Source: JAGVIE01 sp964520905
Lineage (GTDB): Bacteria > Bacteroidota > Ignavibacteria > UBA10030 > SZUA-254
DNA length: 64,000 bases
Direction of reading: 5' to 3'
NCBI GenBank assembly: GCA_964520905.1
Contig: CAZFQL010000001.1
Location: 124,001 to 188,000, forward strand
Shown: positions 36,477-45,594 of the stretch, one piece after another
Layout: every line of letters begins with the position of its first letter
Numbering within the stretch: the first letter of the stretch is position 1
Translations under genes and position numbers: made by a program
The notes under the pieces: model-generated
What the model saw: only the letters and a program-made list of their open reading frames with translations
Database searches by the model: none
What the model was told of the DNA's origin: nothing

Positions 36477-37180
36477 TCCGATAAATTCTTTTGTATGATC
36501 TCACGTACTTCGTCACGTAACAATAACTCGGTTTCTTTTCCGCCTTCTTGTGGCGGTTTGATCTCGTTTGCCAACACCAAACGAATTATTCCCGGTCGGA
36601 TTCTTGTCGAGTGCTTTGGAAGAATCTTATTACTTCCATTGATGGTAACCGGAATAACCGGAACACCCGATTTTATTGCAAGATAAAACGGGCCACGCTT
36701 AAACTGCTGAAGTTTACCGTCAGGCGAACGAGTGCCTTCAGCAAAAAGAAGAACGGAAGCTCCGGTGCGAATATTTTTTGCGGCTTCGTCCAGACTTTGA
36801 GCGGCATCTATACCCTTAGCCCGGTTTATGCTTATATAGATTTTGCCGAACTTTAATGCCCATCCCATGAATGGGACTTTTTCCAATTCCTTCTTGTATA
36901 CAAGCCGGATCTGATCCGGTATTCCCGCTATGATGGAAGGAATGTCAAACTGGCTGGCATGATTTGAAATATAAATGTAACTCTTTGACCGATCTAAATT
37001 CCCGGTGCCTTCTACTATGACTTTTACTCCGCTGATTACCAAGACACCGCGGGCAAATAACCGTGCGCATCCATGATATAAGTTGCCGCGGCGATCGAAG
37101 GGAATCGATAACAATGTTAGAACTGCAACAGCCGCTGTGTACAAAAAAATAATGACGATTTTTATCCAGGATACGATCAT
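36473..37180 (-). CDS. plsC: 1-acyl-glycerol-3-phosphate acyltransferase
   Basis: A 235-residue lysophosphatidate acyltransferase, which adds the second acyl chain in phospholipid synthesis. N-terminal membrane segment (about 5-22), catalytic N-H-x4-D (SNHASQFD), FVYKKELEKVPFMGW-like block 2 and FAEGTRSPDG block 3. The open frame runs 72 codons further upstream with no sign of family sequence; the ATG at 37180 with GGGAA upstream gives the normal length and N-terminus. First gene of the operon with kdsB, DUF502 and pyrG. Confidence 0.93.
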   Translation of the reverse strand: MIVSWIKIVIIFLYTAAVAVLTLLSIPFDRRGNLYHGCARLFARGVLVISGVKVIVEGTGNLDRSKSYIYISNHASQFDIPSIIAGIPDQIRLVYKKELEKVPFMGWALKFGKIYISINRAKGIDAAQSLDEAAKNIRTGASVLLFAEGTRSPDGKLQQFKRGPFYLAIKSGVPVIPVTINGSNKILPKHSTRIRPGIIRLVLANEIKPPQEGGKETELLLRDEVREIIQKNLSE

Positions 37181-37434
37181 ATATTGAACATTCCCAATAT
37201 TACCCGGTGGTTGAGTAAATTTTTCGACATTGCAACGGTGAAAATAATAGAAGGGTGTAATGAGTAAAAGAAATGTTCCGGCGATGATTTCATCGGCGCA
37301 ATGCGCTCCTTTCACAGGTGAATTGCATCGTTGTTTGCATAAATTACAAAAAGGGAGTATTAAATGCAACAGATCGGCGCGATTGAATAATAGCATCCGA
37401 TTTCATAATCCACCGTATTTATATTTAAAAGATG

Positions 37435-37463
37435 ATGCAATTTTCAGTTTTGTTAATTATATT
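37435..37463 (+). promoter_or_regulatory. Possible promoter of the CBS-protein/transporter operon
   Basis: -10 TATATT (37458-37463), 17-base spacer, weak -35 ATGCAA (37435-37440). The expected leader before the ATG at 37533 is about 60 bases. Confidence 0.35.
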
Positions 37464-37532
37464 TAAACATCAAAATTTATTTACTCATATATCGGGGTTC
37501 CACTCTGAACTCAAAACGGAAAATGTTGATAC

Positions 37533-38834
37533 ATGGCATCCGATATTGTTAATTTTATCTTTCTATCCGACATCCTTAATTTGCCGGTTGTCGATGTGTA
37601 TGACGGCAAAAAAATCGGCTATCTGCACGATCTATCCGCTACCACAAATCAGGTTTTCCCTAAAATTACAGGCATTATTGTTAAAGCAAAAGACAGCAAC
37701 GGAGAAATATTCATACCGTGGAGAAAAGTAAAAAACCTTAGCAAAGGAAAGTCCATCACAGTCGAGCATGTACCCGAGATACCGGATGGACGCTTTGCAT
37801 CAACAGATTCAGATATACTTCTAAAAAAAACATTTCTCGATAAACAGATCATTTCCACATCGGGTAATAAAGTAGTGCGCGTTAACGATCTTCACCTGCT
37901 CATCGATAATACTTCGAAAGAGAATTCAAACCTATGGCTTGTTCACATCGATATCGGTGTGAAGGGTTTACTTAGAAGATTGGGGTGGGAAAAATTATTT
38001 AACGCAATATTTAAGTGGATTATAGCCCGAGACATGAAAGATAAATTTGTCTCGTGGAAGTTCGTCCAGCCAACAGCAACAGCTAATATATATGGATCGG
38101 TGCAATTGAAAATTGACTCGTCAAAATTATCCGAGATTCATCCCGCCGACCTGGCAGACATTCTGGAAGATTTGGGAATCGATGAGCGCATCTCTCTGCT
38201 TGAATCTCTCAGTTTTCAAACTGCCGCTGCGACATTGCAGGAAATGCCGTTAAAATTACGCATACAGATATCGGAAACTCTTGAAGCCAGCCGGCTTTCA
38301 GGCATCATTAATGAAATGCCTATGGATGAAGCGGTGGATCTGCTTGATGAACTATCGCCGGAATGCCGGCTATCTGCATATGCATTTCTTCCTTCCGAGA
38401 AAGTCATCGAATTGAAAGAACTTTCCAAGCTTTCTATTTTCAGTGTCGGAAGTATAATGAATACCGATTTCATTACTGCAAGAGAAACACAAACAGTAAA
38501 GGAATTGTTGGAGATACTTAAAGCCGAGAGTAATAAAGCCGAGTTGATTTACTATATCTATGTGGTGGAAAATGACGATGCTCTCAAAGGTGTTGTGACA
38601 ATTAGAGAATTGCTGTCTTCTCGACCGGAAGCCCAAATTGCAGATATTATGAATGAGAATATTATTTCAGTTGAAATCGATACAAACATAAAGCGAGTCG
38701 CACAAATATTCTTCAAATATAATTTTATAGCCATTCCTGTTGTCGATAACGATCGACGAATACAGGGGATTATTACCTCGCGCGATGCTTTTGAGTCCGT
38801 CTTCCCGGAAATGAAGAAGGAATCGGAATCTTAA
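37533..38834 (+). CDS. MgtE-N/CBS regulatory protein without the channel domain
   Basis: A 433-residue cytoplasmic protein. Order: PRC-barrel-like domain (about 8-85; VVDVYDGKKIGYLHDL), a second PRC-like segment, MgtE N-terminal helical domain (about 205-305; IHPADLADILEDLG ... EMPMDEAVDLLDEL), then a CBS pair (about 310-425; SIMNTDFITARE, DIMNENIISVE, GIITSRDAFE). No membrane part follows, unlike true MgtE channels, in which the same domains sense Mg2+. The stop is 1 base before the Nramp-related transporter, so it is probably its regulatory subunit. Confidence 0.85.
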   Translation: MASDIVNFIFLSDILNLPVVDVYDGKKIGYLHDLSATTNQVFPKITGIIVKAKDSNGEIFIPWRKVKNLSKGKSITVEHVPEIPDGRFASTDSDILLKKTFLDKQIISTSGNKVVRVNDLHLLIDNTSKENSNLWLVHIDIGVKGLLRRLGWEKLFNAIFKWIIARDMKDKFVSWKFVQPTATANIYGSVQLKIDSSKLSEIHPADLADILEDLGIDERISLLESLSFQTAAATLQEMPLKLRIQISETLEASRLSGIINEMPMDEAVDLLDELSPECRLSAYAFLPSEKVIELKELSKLSIFSVGSIMNTDFITARETQTVKELLEILKAESNKAELIYYIYVVENDDALKGVVTIRELLSSRPEAQIADIMNENIISVEIDTNIKRVAQIFFKYNFIAIPVVDNDRRIQGIITSRDAFESVFPEMKKESES

Positions 38835-38835
38835 C

Positions 38836-40089
38836 ATGAAATTATTAAAACAACTTAAAACCCAGCCTGCTTTTCGCAACCTGTTGATATTTTTCAGCGT
38901 TGTGGGTCCGGGTATTATCACCGGTAGCGTTGACAACGATGCCGGAGGGATAACGACTTATTCCGTGGCGGGAGCAACTTACGGTTATCGATTGCTGTGG
39001 ACATTAATTCCTTCCTTTATTGCCCTGCTAACAGTGCAAGAGATGAATGCAAGAATGGGAATTGTCACCGGCAAAGGACTTGCAGATCTCATCCGTGAAA
39101 ACTTCGGCGTAAAAATAACATTTTACATTTTTATCTGTTTACTCATTGCCGATATAGGTAATACTGCAACCGAATTTGCCGGGGTTGCCGGCAGCATGAT
39201 GGTACTGGGAGTGAGCAAATACATTTCAGTTCCCCTCGCGGCGATTGCCGTATGGATTCTTGTCGTCAAAGGAAATTATAAAATTTCAGAAAAAATATTT
39301 CTGATTTTCAGCGTATTTCTTCTGTCGTATGTCGTCTCGGCAATCCTGGCAAAACCAGATTGGTCGGAAATTGGTAACGCGATTATTTCGCCCTCGATTC
39401 AATGGGATGGAGCGTACATCAGTACAGTTCTTGGATTGGTGGGAACGACTGTCGCGCCATGGATGCAGTTCTACATGCAGTCGTCCGTAATCGAGAAAGG
39501 AATCAAGATTGGCGATTACAAGTTCACCATCTGGGATGTTGTTATCGGATGCATTGCCACGATTGTTGTTGCTTTCTTTATTATTGTATCTTGTGCCGCA
39601 ACTCTACACGTCAATGGGGTCCAGATCGGTGAGGCTAAAGATGCCGCCCTGGCTCTAAAACCGCTGGCTGGTGTTCTTGCCTCTGAGGTCTTTGCCTTTG
39701 GGTTATTTGTTGCATCGGTTTTTTCTGCAGCAATTCTCCCGCTCGCGACTGCATTCTATGTATGTGAGGCATTTGGTTTTGAAGCAGGCATCGATAAGAA
39801 ATTTAGTGAAGCGCCTCAATTCTATACACTGTTCTCACTTATTATCTTGGTCGGGGTCGTAATCATTCTTATTCCGAATGCTCCATTAATCACGATTACA
39901 ATCTGGACGCAGGTGCTGAATGCAATTCTACTGCCCGTTGTTCTAATCTGTATGATGATCATCGTAAATAAAACGGAGATAATGGAAGGATATACCAACA
40001 ACATATTTCAAAATATTGTCGGGTGGGGTACTTCAATAATACTAATTATTCTAAGCGCAATTCTTCTATTTTTCGGAAGTGGTTTATAA
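38836..40089 (+). CDS. Nramp-related divalent metal (probably Mg2+) transporter
   Basis: A 417-residue membrane protein with about 11 segments, of the SLC11/Nramp fold. TM1 keeps GPGIITGSVD but has D-N-D-A-G-G where manganese/iron transporters have D-P-G-N. TM6 reads VAPWMQFYM instead of the M-P-H-N-L-Y-L-H-S motif, so the Met that binds transition metals is replaced by Ala. Such changes are known from Mg2+-carrying relatives (NRMT), which fits the coupled MgtE-N/CBS gene 1 base upstream. Substrate is inferred, not shown. Confidence 0.8.
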   Translation: MKLLKQLKTQPAFRNLLIFFSVVGPGIITGSVDNDAGGITTYSVAGATYGYRLLWTLIPSFIALLTVQEMNARMGIVTGKGLADLIRENFGVKITFYIFICLLIADIGNTATEFAGVAGSMMVLGVSKYISVPLAAIAVWILVVKGNYKISEKIFLIFSVFLLSYVVSAILAKPDWSEIGNAIISPSIQWDGAYISTVLGLVGTTVAPWMQFYMQSSVIEKGIKIGDYKFTIWDVVIGCIATIVVAFFIIVSCAATLHVNGVQIGEAKDAALALKPLAGVLASEVFAFGLFVASVFSAAILPLATAFYVCEAFGFEAGIDKKFSEAPQFYTLFSLIILVGVVIILIPNAPLITITIWTQVLNAILLPVVLICMMIIVNKTEIMEGYTNNIFQNIVGWGTSIILIILSAILLFFGSGL

Positions 40090-40107
40090 AGTTTAGCCGG
40101 AATTTTA

Positions 40108-41070
40108 TCAGAACATTTTATCAAAATCGCGATCGATAATTTCTCCGGTTGTTCGATATCTTTCCCACAGGATAAATAACTTTGGCGCGCTCCAAAGCGT
40201 AAATAACGTAAAAATAATTCCCCCAAAAATATCGACTACGTAATGATATCGTAGATAAACTGTGCTGATAATAAGTAATGTCCCGAAAAAAGAAATCAAG
40301 TGACGGGAGATTAGCTTGTAACGAGCTGCGAGAAACATTGTTATAAGCGTCATTTGAGTGTGACCACTCGGGAACACATCCCGTTGAGCGACCGCGATTG
40401 CGTTTGTTGTGCCCTTTGTTATCGATTCACCTGCATTAATAAGTTCTCTGATAGAATTGGTTAACCAAAGGCCGGGAAGCTCGGCATCCATGGCGTAAAA
40501 ATCATGAAGAGTAAATCGCGGACCTACAGCCGGAAACGCCAGGTAACCTAAGTATGAAAGAACGAATCCATAAACAATCGTGAATATGGAAAATGAAAAT
40601 TTTATATTTTCCTTTTTCAGATACAGCTCAAATCCGACGGCGAGCATAATAAAATAATAACTGGCGTATGCAATTTGCAGAGTTTCGGTCAAAATCGGCG
40701 AAGCAAATTGAGTAAGCCAGACAGTCGGATCTATGCCGAAGATTGCTCTGTCGATTCCTATAAATGTGTTATCCCAATCGTTTCGCGTAAGAGATTGAAT
40801 TACGATGTGCACTTCCTTGAAGATGAAAAATATTATCGGAACCGGATACCAGTCATATAATCGACATACGATCCCGCCATTTGAAGTTATGCAAGCGCGC
40901 GATAGCAATATTATAAAAGCAGTCACTATTAAATTAACAACCACAATGAGAAGCCGCGCCAGTTCGCCTGATAGAAAAACAATGCTTATCAGTGAGAGAA
41001 TGTGGATGAATATTATTATAACAACATCCACAGCCCGGAGTTTCCGGAATGAATCGATGAAAATTATCAT
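40108..41070 (-). CDS. PAP2-superfamily membrane protein
   Basis: A 320-residue integral membrane protein with six to eight segments. PAP2 motifs: FPSGHT (motif 2) and RYHYVVDIFGG with the motif-3 His and Asp. This resembles the inositolphosphoryl-transferase/Aur1-like branch of PAP2 enzymes, which move polar heads on lipids. It overlaps rsmA by 4 bases (ATGA). Converges with the transporter gene with 18 bases between stops. Confidence 0.75.
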   Translation of the reverse strand: MIIFIDSFRKLRAVDVVIIIFIHILSLISIVFLSGELARLLIVVVNLIVTAFIILLSRACITSNGGIVCRLYDWYPVPIIFFIFKEVHIVIQSLTRNDWDNTFIGIDRAIFGIDPTVWLTQFASPILTETLQIAYASYYFIMLAVGFELYLKKENIKFSFSIFTIVYGFVLSYLGYLAFPAVGPRFTLHDFYAMDAELPGLWLTNSIRELINAGESITKGTTNAIAVAQRDVFPSGHTQMTLITMFLAARYKLISRHLISFFGTLLIISTVYLRYHYVVDIFGGIIFTLFTLWSAPKLFILWERYRTTGEIIDRDFDKMF

Positions 41071-41894
41071 AAATGTCGTTTCAGCGATTGTTCGATTTGT
41101 TTTGTCAGTTCGATAAATTGTTCAACCGTCAATTGTTCAGGACGCTTATCAAGGGGGAATTCGATTTTTTCCAATAGAGAGTTCATAATTGTTTCGCTGT
41201 AGGGAAGATATGAAAGACTGTTGCTCAGCGTTTTCCTTCTCTTTCCGAAAGCCGTGCGAACAACCAATCCAAACAATTCTCTATCGACTTGGTAGGGGAG
41301 TCTTTCATGTAATTGTATTTGTATTACCGTAGAAGTTACTTTGGGCTTCGGATAAAAACAGTTTGGAGAGACATTGAAAAGACATTTAGGAGTTCCGTAA
41401 AAATGAGAAAATACTGAAAGAATCCCGTAATCTTTTCTATTTGGCTCAGATGCTATCCTTCGTGAAACTTCCCTCTGGATCATCATAGTGATGTCTTGAA
41501 CCGCAATCCGCTCTTCGAACGCTTTAAATAATATCGGACTTGTAAGATGATAAGGTATATTGCCCACCAACCGGAGTTTGGTTTTGAATCTTTCCTGAAT
41601 CTGCGAAAGCGATACCTTTAAAAAATCCTGATGTACTATCTCGACATTTTCCGATTGATAATTGTCCCGAAGTTCATTTACAACTCGTTTATCCACTTCT
41701 ACGGCAATGAGTTTCCTTGTTTTTCCTGCAAGATGTTTTGTGAGCGCGCCTTGTCCCGGTCCGATCTCAATAATAATATCATCTTCTTCTAAGTGTAATT
41801 CGCGGACTATGTTCCGGGCAATATTGTCATCGATAAGAAAATTTTGCCCGAGGGATTGTTTCGGCTTGATTTTTAAACGAGTGCTTGGAGCCAT
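41067..41894 (-). CDS. rsmA: 16S rRNA dimethyladenosine transferase
   Basis: A 275-residue KsgA/RsmA methyltransferase, which dimethylates two adjacent adenosines near the 3' end of 16S rRNA. Starts with KQSLGQNFL; SAM-binding EIGPGQGALT; catalytic NIPYHLTSPI (N-I/L-P-Y/F); C-terminal domain with FGKRRKTLSN. It begins 3 bases after the asmA gene and is coupled to the PAP2 gene. Confidence 0.96.
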   Translation of the reverse strand: MAPSTRLKIKPKQSLGQNFLIDDNIARNIVRELHLEEDDIIIEIGPGQGALTKHLAGKTRKLIAVEVDKRVVNELRDNYQSENVEIVHQDFLKVSLSQIQERFKTKLRLVGNIPYHLTSPILFKAFEERIAVQDITMMIQREVSRRIASEPNRKDYGILSVFSHFYGTPKCLFNVSPNCFYPKPKVTSTVIQIQLHERLPYQVDRELFGLVVRTAFGKRRKTLSNSLSYLPYSETIMNSLLEKIEFPLDKRPEQLTVEQFIELTKQIEQSLKRHL

Positions 41895-41897
41895 TAT

Positions 41898-44429
41898 TCA
41901 CGGCTTCTTGAACAATTTTTTTAATCCCTCATCGACTTTCTTCTGCAAATCGTCTCCGACTTTTTTCTTTCCCTGATCCAGAAGCTTCTGTTTGGCTTGC
42001 TCTAAAGATTGCTTTGCCATTTCTTCTTGGGCTTTAGTGTTTAATTTAAGTGTGGGGCTTGCCGTCATACCGGAAACGTCGAAGTTTAAATTTATACGCC
42101 CATCTTTATCCTTAAAGAATTGAATAAGCTGACTGCCCACACCGGGTAATTTTAGCCGATCGGAAACCGAAGAGGGAAGTTTGGTCGTTAAATTGTACGT
42201 CATAGATCCATCGAGACCGTGAGAACCATTGACAAGGAAATCGGTTGAACCGGCATTGACTTTCAGGTCTTTGATGTTCACGCGGCCATCGGCAATAGTG
42301 AAAGCGTTAACCCAATTCTTGAAATTAACTTCGCGAAGTTCATTAATTCCTGTAAACTCTGAAAGTTTAGTAGTCAAGGGAAAACCCAATAGTTTGCCGT
42401 CGAATATCTGAACCTTCCCGTCACCGGCAAGCGTCTTGGTATTTAACCCGAGAGTGTCGTTCAAATCGCCTTTGATTTTAGTGTTCATCGAAAATTTCCC
42501 GAAGATATTGCTTCCGAACGAAGTAAACTTCGATAAGATAGAGTTCGATTCTACGCCTACTATTTCCAGATCAAGATCGAACGGACGCTTCTTGAGATCG
42601 CGCACATCGAGTGTTCCCTTAGAGAGAATATTGCCCTGAAAAGCGTTAACAGAGAAATTTTTCAGGTTGACGATGCCGTTCGAAATCGATACCGCGCCAT
42701 GAGCATTGTCGAACTCGAATTTCTCGGTCGCAAGCTTATCGATATTCACATTTGCGTCTATGTCGAAGCCGGGTAAAAACCCGCTCTGCTTATCCTGCGA
42801 TTTTTTCTTCTCAGAACCGGTTGGCGGCTTGCTTTCAGCAGGCATTAAATCGACCGTACGTAGCTGCTTCGATGTAAGTGTCAATGAAGCGCTCGGCTTT
42901 CTACCGGTCTTCGCACTGTCTTCTAAAACCAAACCGAGATAGTTTTTCATTACAAATGTTAAATTCAAATCCGATTGACCTATATTCATCGATAGTTGTT
43001 TGGATTCGATCAGCTGGTTGTTGAATGTAATTGTTCCATTCAGATTGTTAAGAGGTTTTGCTGAGCTGGCAGTTTGCACGCTGACATTTTGGAATTCGAC
43101 CCTGCCATCTGCTTTGATGCCCTGCGGCAATTTTATTTTCCCTTCAATGGAAACATCTCCCCTCATCGTGCCTCCGAGTTCGGTTCCCTGCTCGAGAGGA
43201 TAGAAATTTTTAATTTCGTTTAGATTTACTATGCCTGCAAATGAAGCCGCTAGGAACGGATCGTCGAAATTCGTAACGCTCATTTTTCCTTTTAATTCAT
43301 TGCCACCGAGGGCGGCAGTGAATTTGTCGAGCGAAAAATTTCCCACCGGTTTTTCGCCGGAACGAACCTCGGGTCGTTTGAACCCGCCTACAATATTTAT
43401 GTTTGTAATCGATTTCGGAAGTCCGCTATACTGGATTGTTCCATTCGAAACGATAAATGAACCGACAGCGCCGGGGGTCTGAATTTCACCGAGTGCGCCT
43501 TTTACGATAGTCGAAAACTTAACGTCGCCGGAACTTGATAATCCCTTTGCTGCTTTTAGCATATCTGCCGGAATGAGCGATAGAAGCTGACCCATTTTTG
43601 TGCCGGGGGTTGATATTGTGAGATCGAAGAGCATTGTTTCCTGTTGAAGCTGCGAGATTGAGCCGGAGACATTTAGCGGAAGTTCTTTTAACTTTGCATC
43701 GATAGCATCGAACGATAAAATATCTTTGTCGATGTTGTAAGTCAGTTTTGATGTTCCCGTCAGCGGCTGATCGATAAGGAACCACGAAGCAATTGTTCCA
43801 TAGCTAACTTTTTCAACCGCTGTTGTTCCTCTAATCTCTATTGTCTTTGTTCCGCTTTCGGAGGAGATGCTCGATTTCTGATTTACACCGAGCATGACAA
43901 ATCGTAAATCGGATTTCCGGTTGATGAATTCGATCTCGCCATTATTAATTTCAAGGTTAGAAAGAAGAAGTGCGCCGCCACCGTTCTTTTCGATATGTGA
44001 ATTTCCGTCGGGAGATTTCTTTTCCGACATAGAATAATTATTAGATCCGTCTTCAAGTACTTCCATATTGATGACCGGATGCTCAAGAATAATGTACTTG
44101 ATGTCAAGTTGATTGCTGAGCAGTGCGAAAAGGTTTACTTTCAACCTCAAGTTGTCGAGAGAGAGGAAATATTCTTTATCGAATTTCATTCCATCGGGGT
44201 TTGATATTTTAAGACCATCGATTGAAACAGCGAGAGACGGAAGTATGGAGAATGAAACATCCTGCACAGTAACAGAACGGTGTGTAGCGTCTTCTATTTT
44301 GGGGATGATGAGAGCTTTCAGCCGTTCGCTTGTCAGATAAAATTTTAACCCGATTATTACAGCGATAAGGAGCACTAACGGAATAGACGCTATTATGATC
44401 CATGTTTTTGCGGTTTTACTCAAAGCCAT
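41898..44429 (-). CDS. AsmA-family protein
   Basis: An 843-residue inner-membrane-anchored protein: one N-terminal membrane segment (about 10-30), then a long periplasmic beta-rich AsmA/chorein-like region with the start ATHRSVTVQDVSFSILPS and the family's C-terminal block (FGKFSMNTKIKGDLNDT, SEFTGINELREVNF, FKDKDGRINLNFDVSG). AsmA-like proteins bridge the envelope and are linked to outer-membrane lipid transport and assembly. The last 45 residues are a Lys/Gln-rich helix. First gene of asmA-rsmA-PAP2. Confidence 0.87.
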   Translation of the reverse strand: MALSKTAKTWIIIASIPLVLLIAVIIGLKFYLTSERLKALIIPKIEDATHRSVTVQDVSFSILPSLAVSIDGLKISNPDGMKFDKEYFLSLDNLRLKVNLFALLSNQLDIKYIILEHPVINMEVLEDGSNNYSMSEKKSPDGNSHIEKNGGGALLLSNLEINNGEIEFINRKSDLRFVMLGVNQKSSISSESGTKTIEIRGTTAVEKVSYGTIASWFLIDQPLTGTSKLTYNIDKDILSFDAIDAKLKELPLNVSGSISQLQQETMLFDLTISTPGTKMGQLLSLIPADMLKAAKGLSSSGDVKFSTIVKGALGEIQTPGAVGSFIVSNGTIQYSGLPKSITNINIVGGFKRPEVRSGEKPVGNFSLDKFTAALGGNELKGKMSVTNFDDPFLAASFAGIVNLNEIKNFYPLEQGTELGGTMRGDVSIEGKIKLPQGIKADGRVEFQNVSVQTASSAKPLNNLNGTITFNNQLIESKQLSMNIGQSDLNLTFVMKNYLGLVLEDSAKTGRKPSASLTLTSKQLRTVDLMPAESKPPTGSEKKKSQDKQSGFLPGFDIDANVNIDKLATEKFEFDNAHGAVSISNGIVNLKNFSVNAFQGNILSKGTLDVRDLKKRPFDLDLEIVGVESNSILSKFTSFGSNIFGKFSMNTKIKGDLNDTLGLNTKTLAGDGKVQIFDGKLLGFPLTTKLSEFTGINELREVNFKNWVNAFTIADGRVNIKDLKVNAGSTDFLVNGSHGLDGSMTYNLTTKLPSSVSDRLKLPGVGSQLIQFFKDKDGRINLNFDVSGMTASPTLKLNTKAQEEMAKQSLEQAKQKLLDQGKKKVGDDLQKKVDEGLKKLFKKP

Positions 44430-44504
44430 TTGAATTTTCCTCTTAATTTACCTTCAACGTAAAAAAAATATACCTAAATACCGATAGATAAGCAACCATC
44501 TGAA

Positions 44505-44533
44505 TTGACAATATGCTCCCATTTCAGTATATT
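44505..44533 (+). promoter_or_regulatory. Promoter of the microcompartment shell genes
   Basis: Perfect -35 TTGACA (44505-44510), 17-base spacer, -10 TATATT (44528-44533). With a strong AAAGGA site (44575-44580) 7 bases before the ATG, this is the strongest-looking expression signal in the window. Confidence 0.75.
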
Positions 44534-44587
44534 CGATTCACGAAAGAAATCCAATGCCACAGAAAAATTTGTAGAAAGGACTAGTTA

Positions 44588-44884
44588 ATGGCGGAAATAT
44601 CACTTGATGCATTAGGGATAGTTGAGACGAAAGGTCTTGTGGGCTCCATCGAAGCGGCAGACGCAATGGTGAAAGCTGCAAAAGTAACGCTAATCGGAAA
44701 AGAAGTTATCGGCGGCGGTTACGTCACCGTTATGGTTCGCGGCGATGTTGGCGCAGTGAAAGCTGCTACCGATGCCGGAGCTGCAGCGGCTCAGCGTGTT
44801 GGCGAACTGGTGTCGGTGCACGTCATCCCGCGTCCGCACAGCGATGTTGAGATGATTCTTCCGAAGCGCCCATCTGAAAAATAA
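44588..44884 (+). CDS. Bacterial microcompartment shell protein (BMC-H)
   Basis: A 98-residue single BMC-domain protein, the hexameric shell-tile type (PduA/CcmK/EutM-like). Family sequence: ALGIVETKGLVGSIEAADAMVKAAKV, then GGGYVTVMVRGDVGAVKAA and the ISVHVIPRPH-type C-terminal strand (here LVSVHVIPRPHSDVE). The central pore loop is likely in the I-G-G-G-Y segment. Followed after 46 bases by a second BMC protein. No enzyme of a known microcompartment lies nearby in the window. Confidence 0.95.
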   Translation: MAEISLDALGIVETKGLVGSIEAADAMVKAAKVTLIGKEVIGGGYVTVMVRGDVGAVKAATDAGAAAAQRVGELVSVHVIPRPHSDVEMILPKRPSEK

Positions 44885-44930
44885 TTGAGAATTTTCTCTT
44901 CATTAAGCTTGGAAGATCAACAAGGATTGT

Positions 44931-45536
44931 ATGCTTGATTATGCACTCGGATTAATCGAGACGAAAGGTCTTGTCGGGGCTATCGAAGCCGCAGATGCTA
45001 TGACGAAAGCGGCAGAGGTGGAACTGATCGGCAAGGAACGCACCGGCGGCGGTCTGATTACCGTTAAAATCAAAGGTGATGTTGCGGCGGTTCGAGCGGC
45101 AGTTGATGCCGGAGCCGCAGCGGCTCAGCGTGTTGGTGAGCTGGTATCGGTACATGTTATTCCCCGTCCCCATGATGATACGGAAATACTCATTCTCCCG
45201 TTAGCGCCAAAAATAATCAAGGCGCCTGTTTTGAAGAAAAATATTTCCGCTTCACCGAAACATACTGTAAAAGTAATTCAAACCAGGAAAATAGTAGAAG
45301 AGAAAACAAAGCCGATGGCAGTTCCCGAAGAACCGGAATCCGCAATATCTTCTCCTGCTGTCTCGATGAGCGATGATGAACAAACTTTTCGCGGTCAGCT
45401 TGATGCTATGTCTGTCCATGAATTACGGCGTTATGCACGGAGCGTTCAGGGACTTTCAATATTCGGACGGCAGATATCTCGTGCCAACAGAGATCAACTT
45501 ATTGACGAACTCATGAAAGTTAAATTTCCTAAATGA
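44931..45536 (+). CDS. BMC shell protein with SAP/Rho-N-like C-terminal extension
   Basis: A 201-residue protein. Residues 1-90 are a BMC domain closely related to its neighbour (shared ETKGLVGxIEAADAM, DAGAAAAQRVGELVSVHVIPRPH). A Pro/Lys/Ala-rich linker (about 90-155) leads to a C-terminal helical motif, SVHELRRYARSV ... GRQISRANRDQLIDEL (about 160-197), similar to SAP/Rho-N helix-extended-helix motifs that bind nucleic acids or act as adaptors. The tail may recruit cargo or bind nucleic acid; this is inference. AAGGA lies close to the ATG. A terminator follows. Confidence 0.88.
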   Translation: MLDYALGLIETKGLVGAIEAADAMTKAAEVELIGKERTGGGLITVKIKGDVAAVRAAVDAGAAAAQRVGELVSVHVIPRPHDDTEILILPLAPKIIKAPVLKKNISASPKHTVKVIQTRKIVEEKTKPMAVPEEPESAISSPAVSMSDDEQTFRGQLDAMSVHELRRYARSVQGLSIFGRQISRANRDQLIDELMKVKFPK

Positions 45537-45555
45537 TAGTGAATCGTACCATTAG

Positions 45556-45587
45556 CTCCATCCAATCGTTCTGGATGGAGTTTTTTT
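45556..45587 (+). terminator. Rho-independent terminator after the shell genes
   Basis: Perfect 9-bp stem CTCCATCCA/TGGATGGAG (45556-45564 and 45572-45580) with a 7-base loop and seven T's (45581-45587), about 20 bases after the BMC stop. It ends only 7 bases before the start codon of the next gene. Confidence 0.88.
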
Positions 45588-45594
45588 ATTTTGG

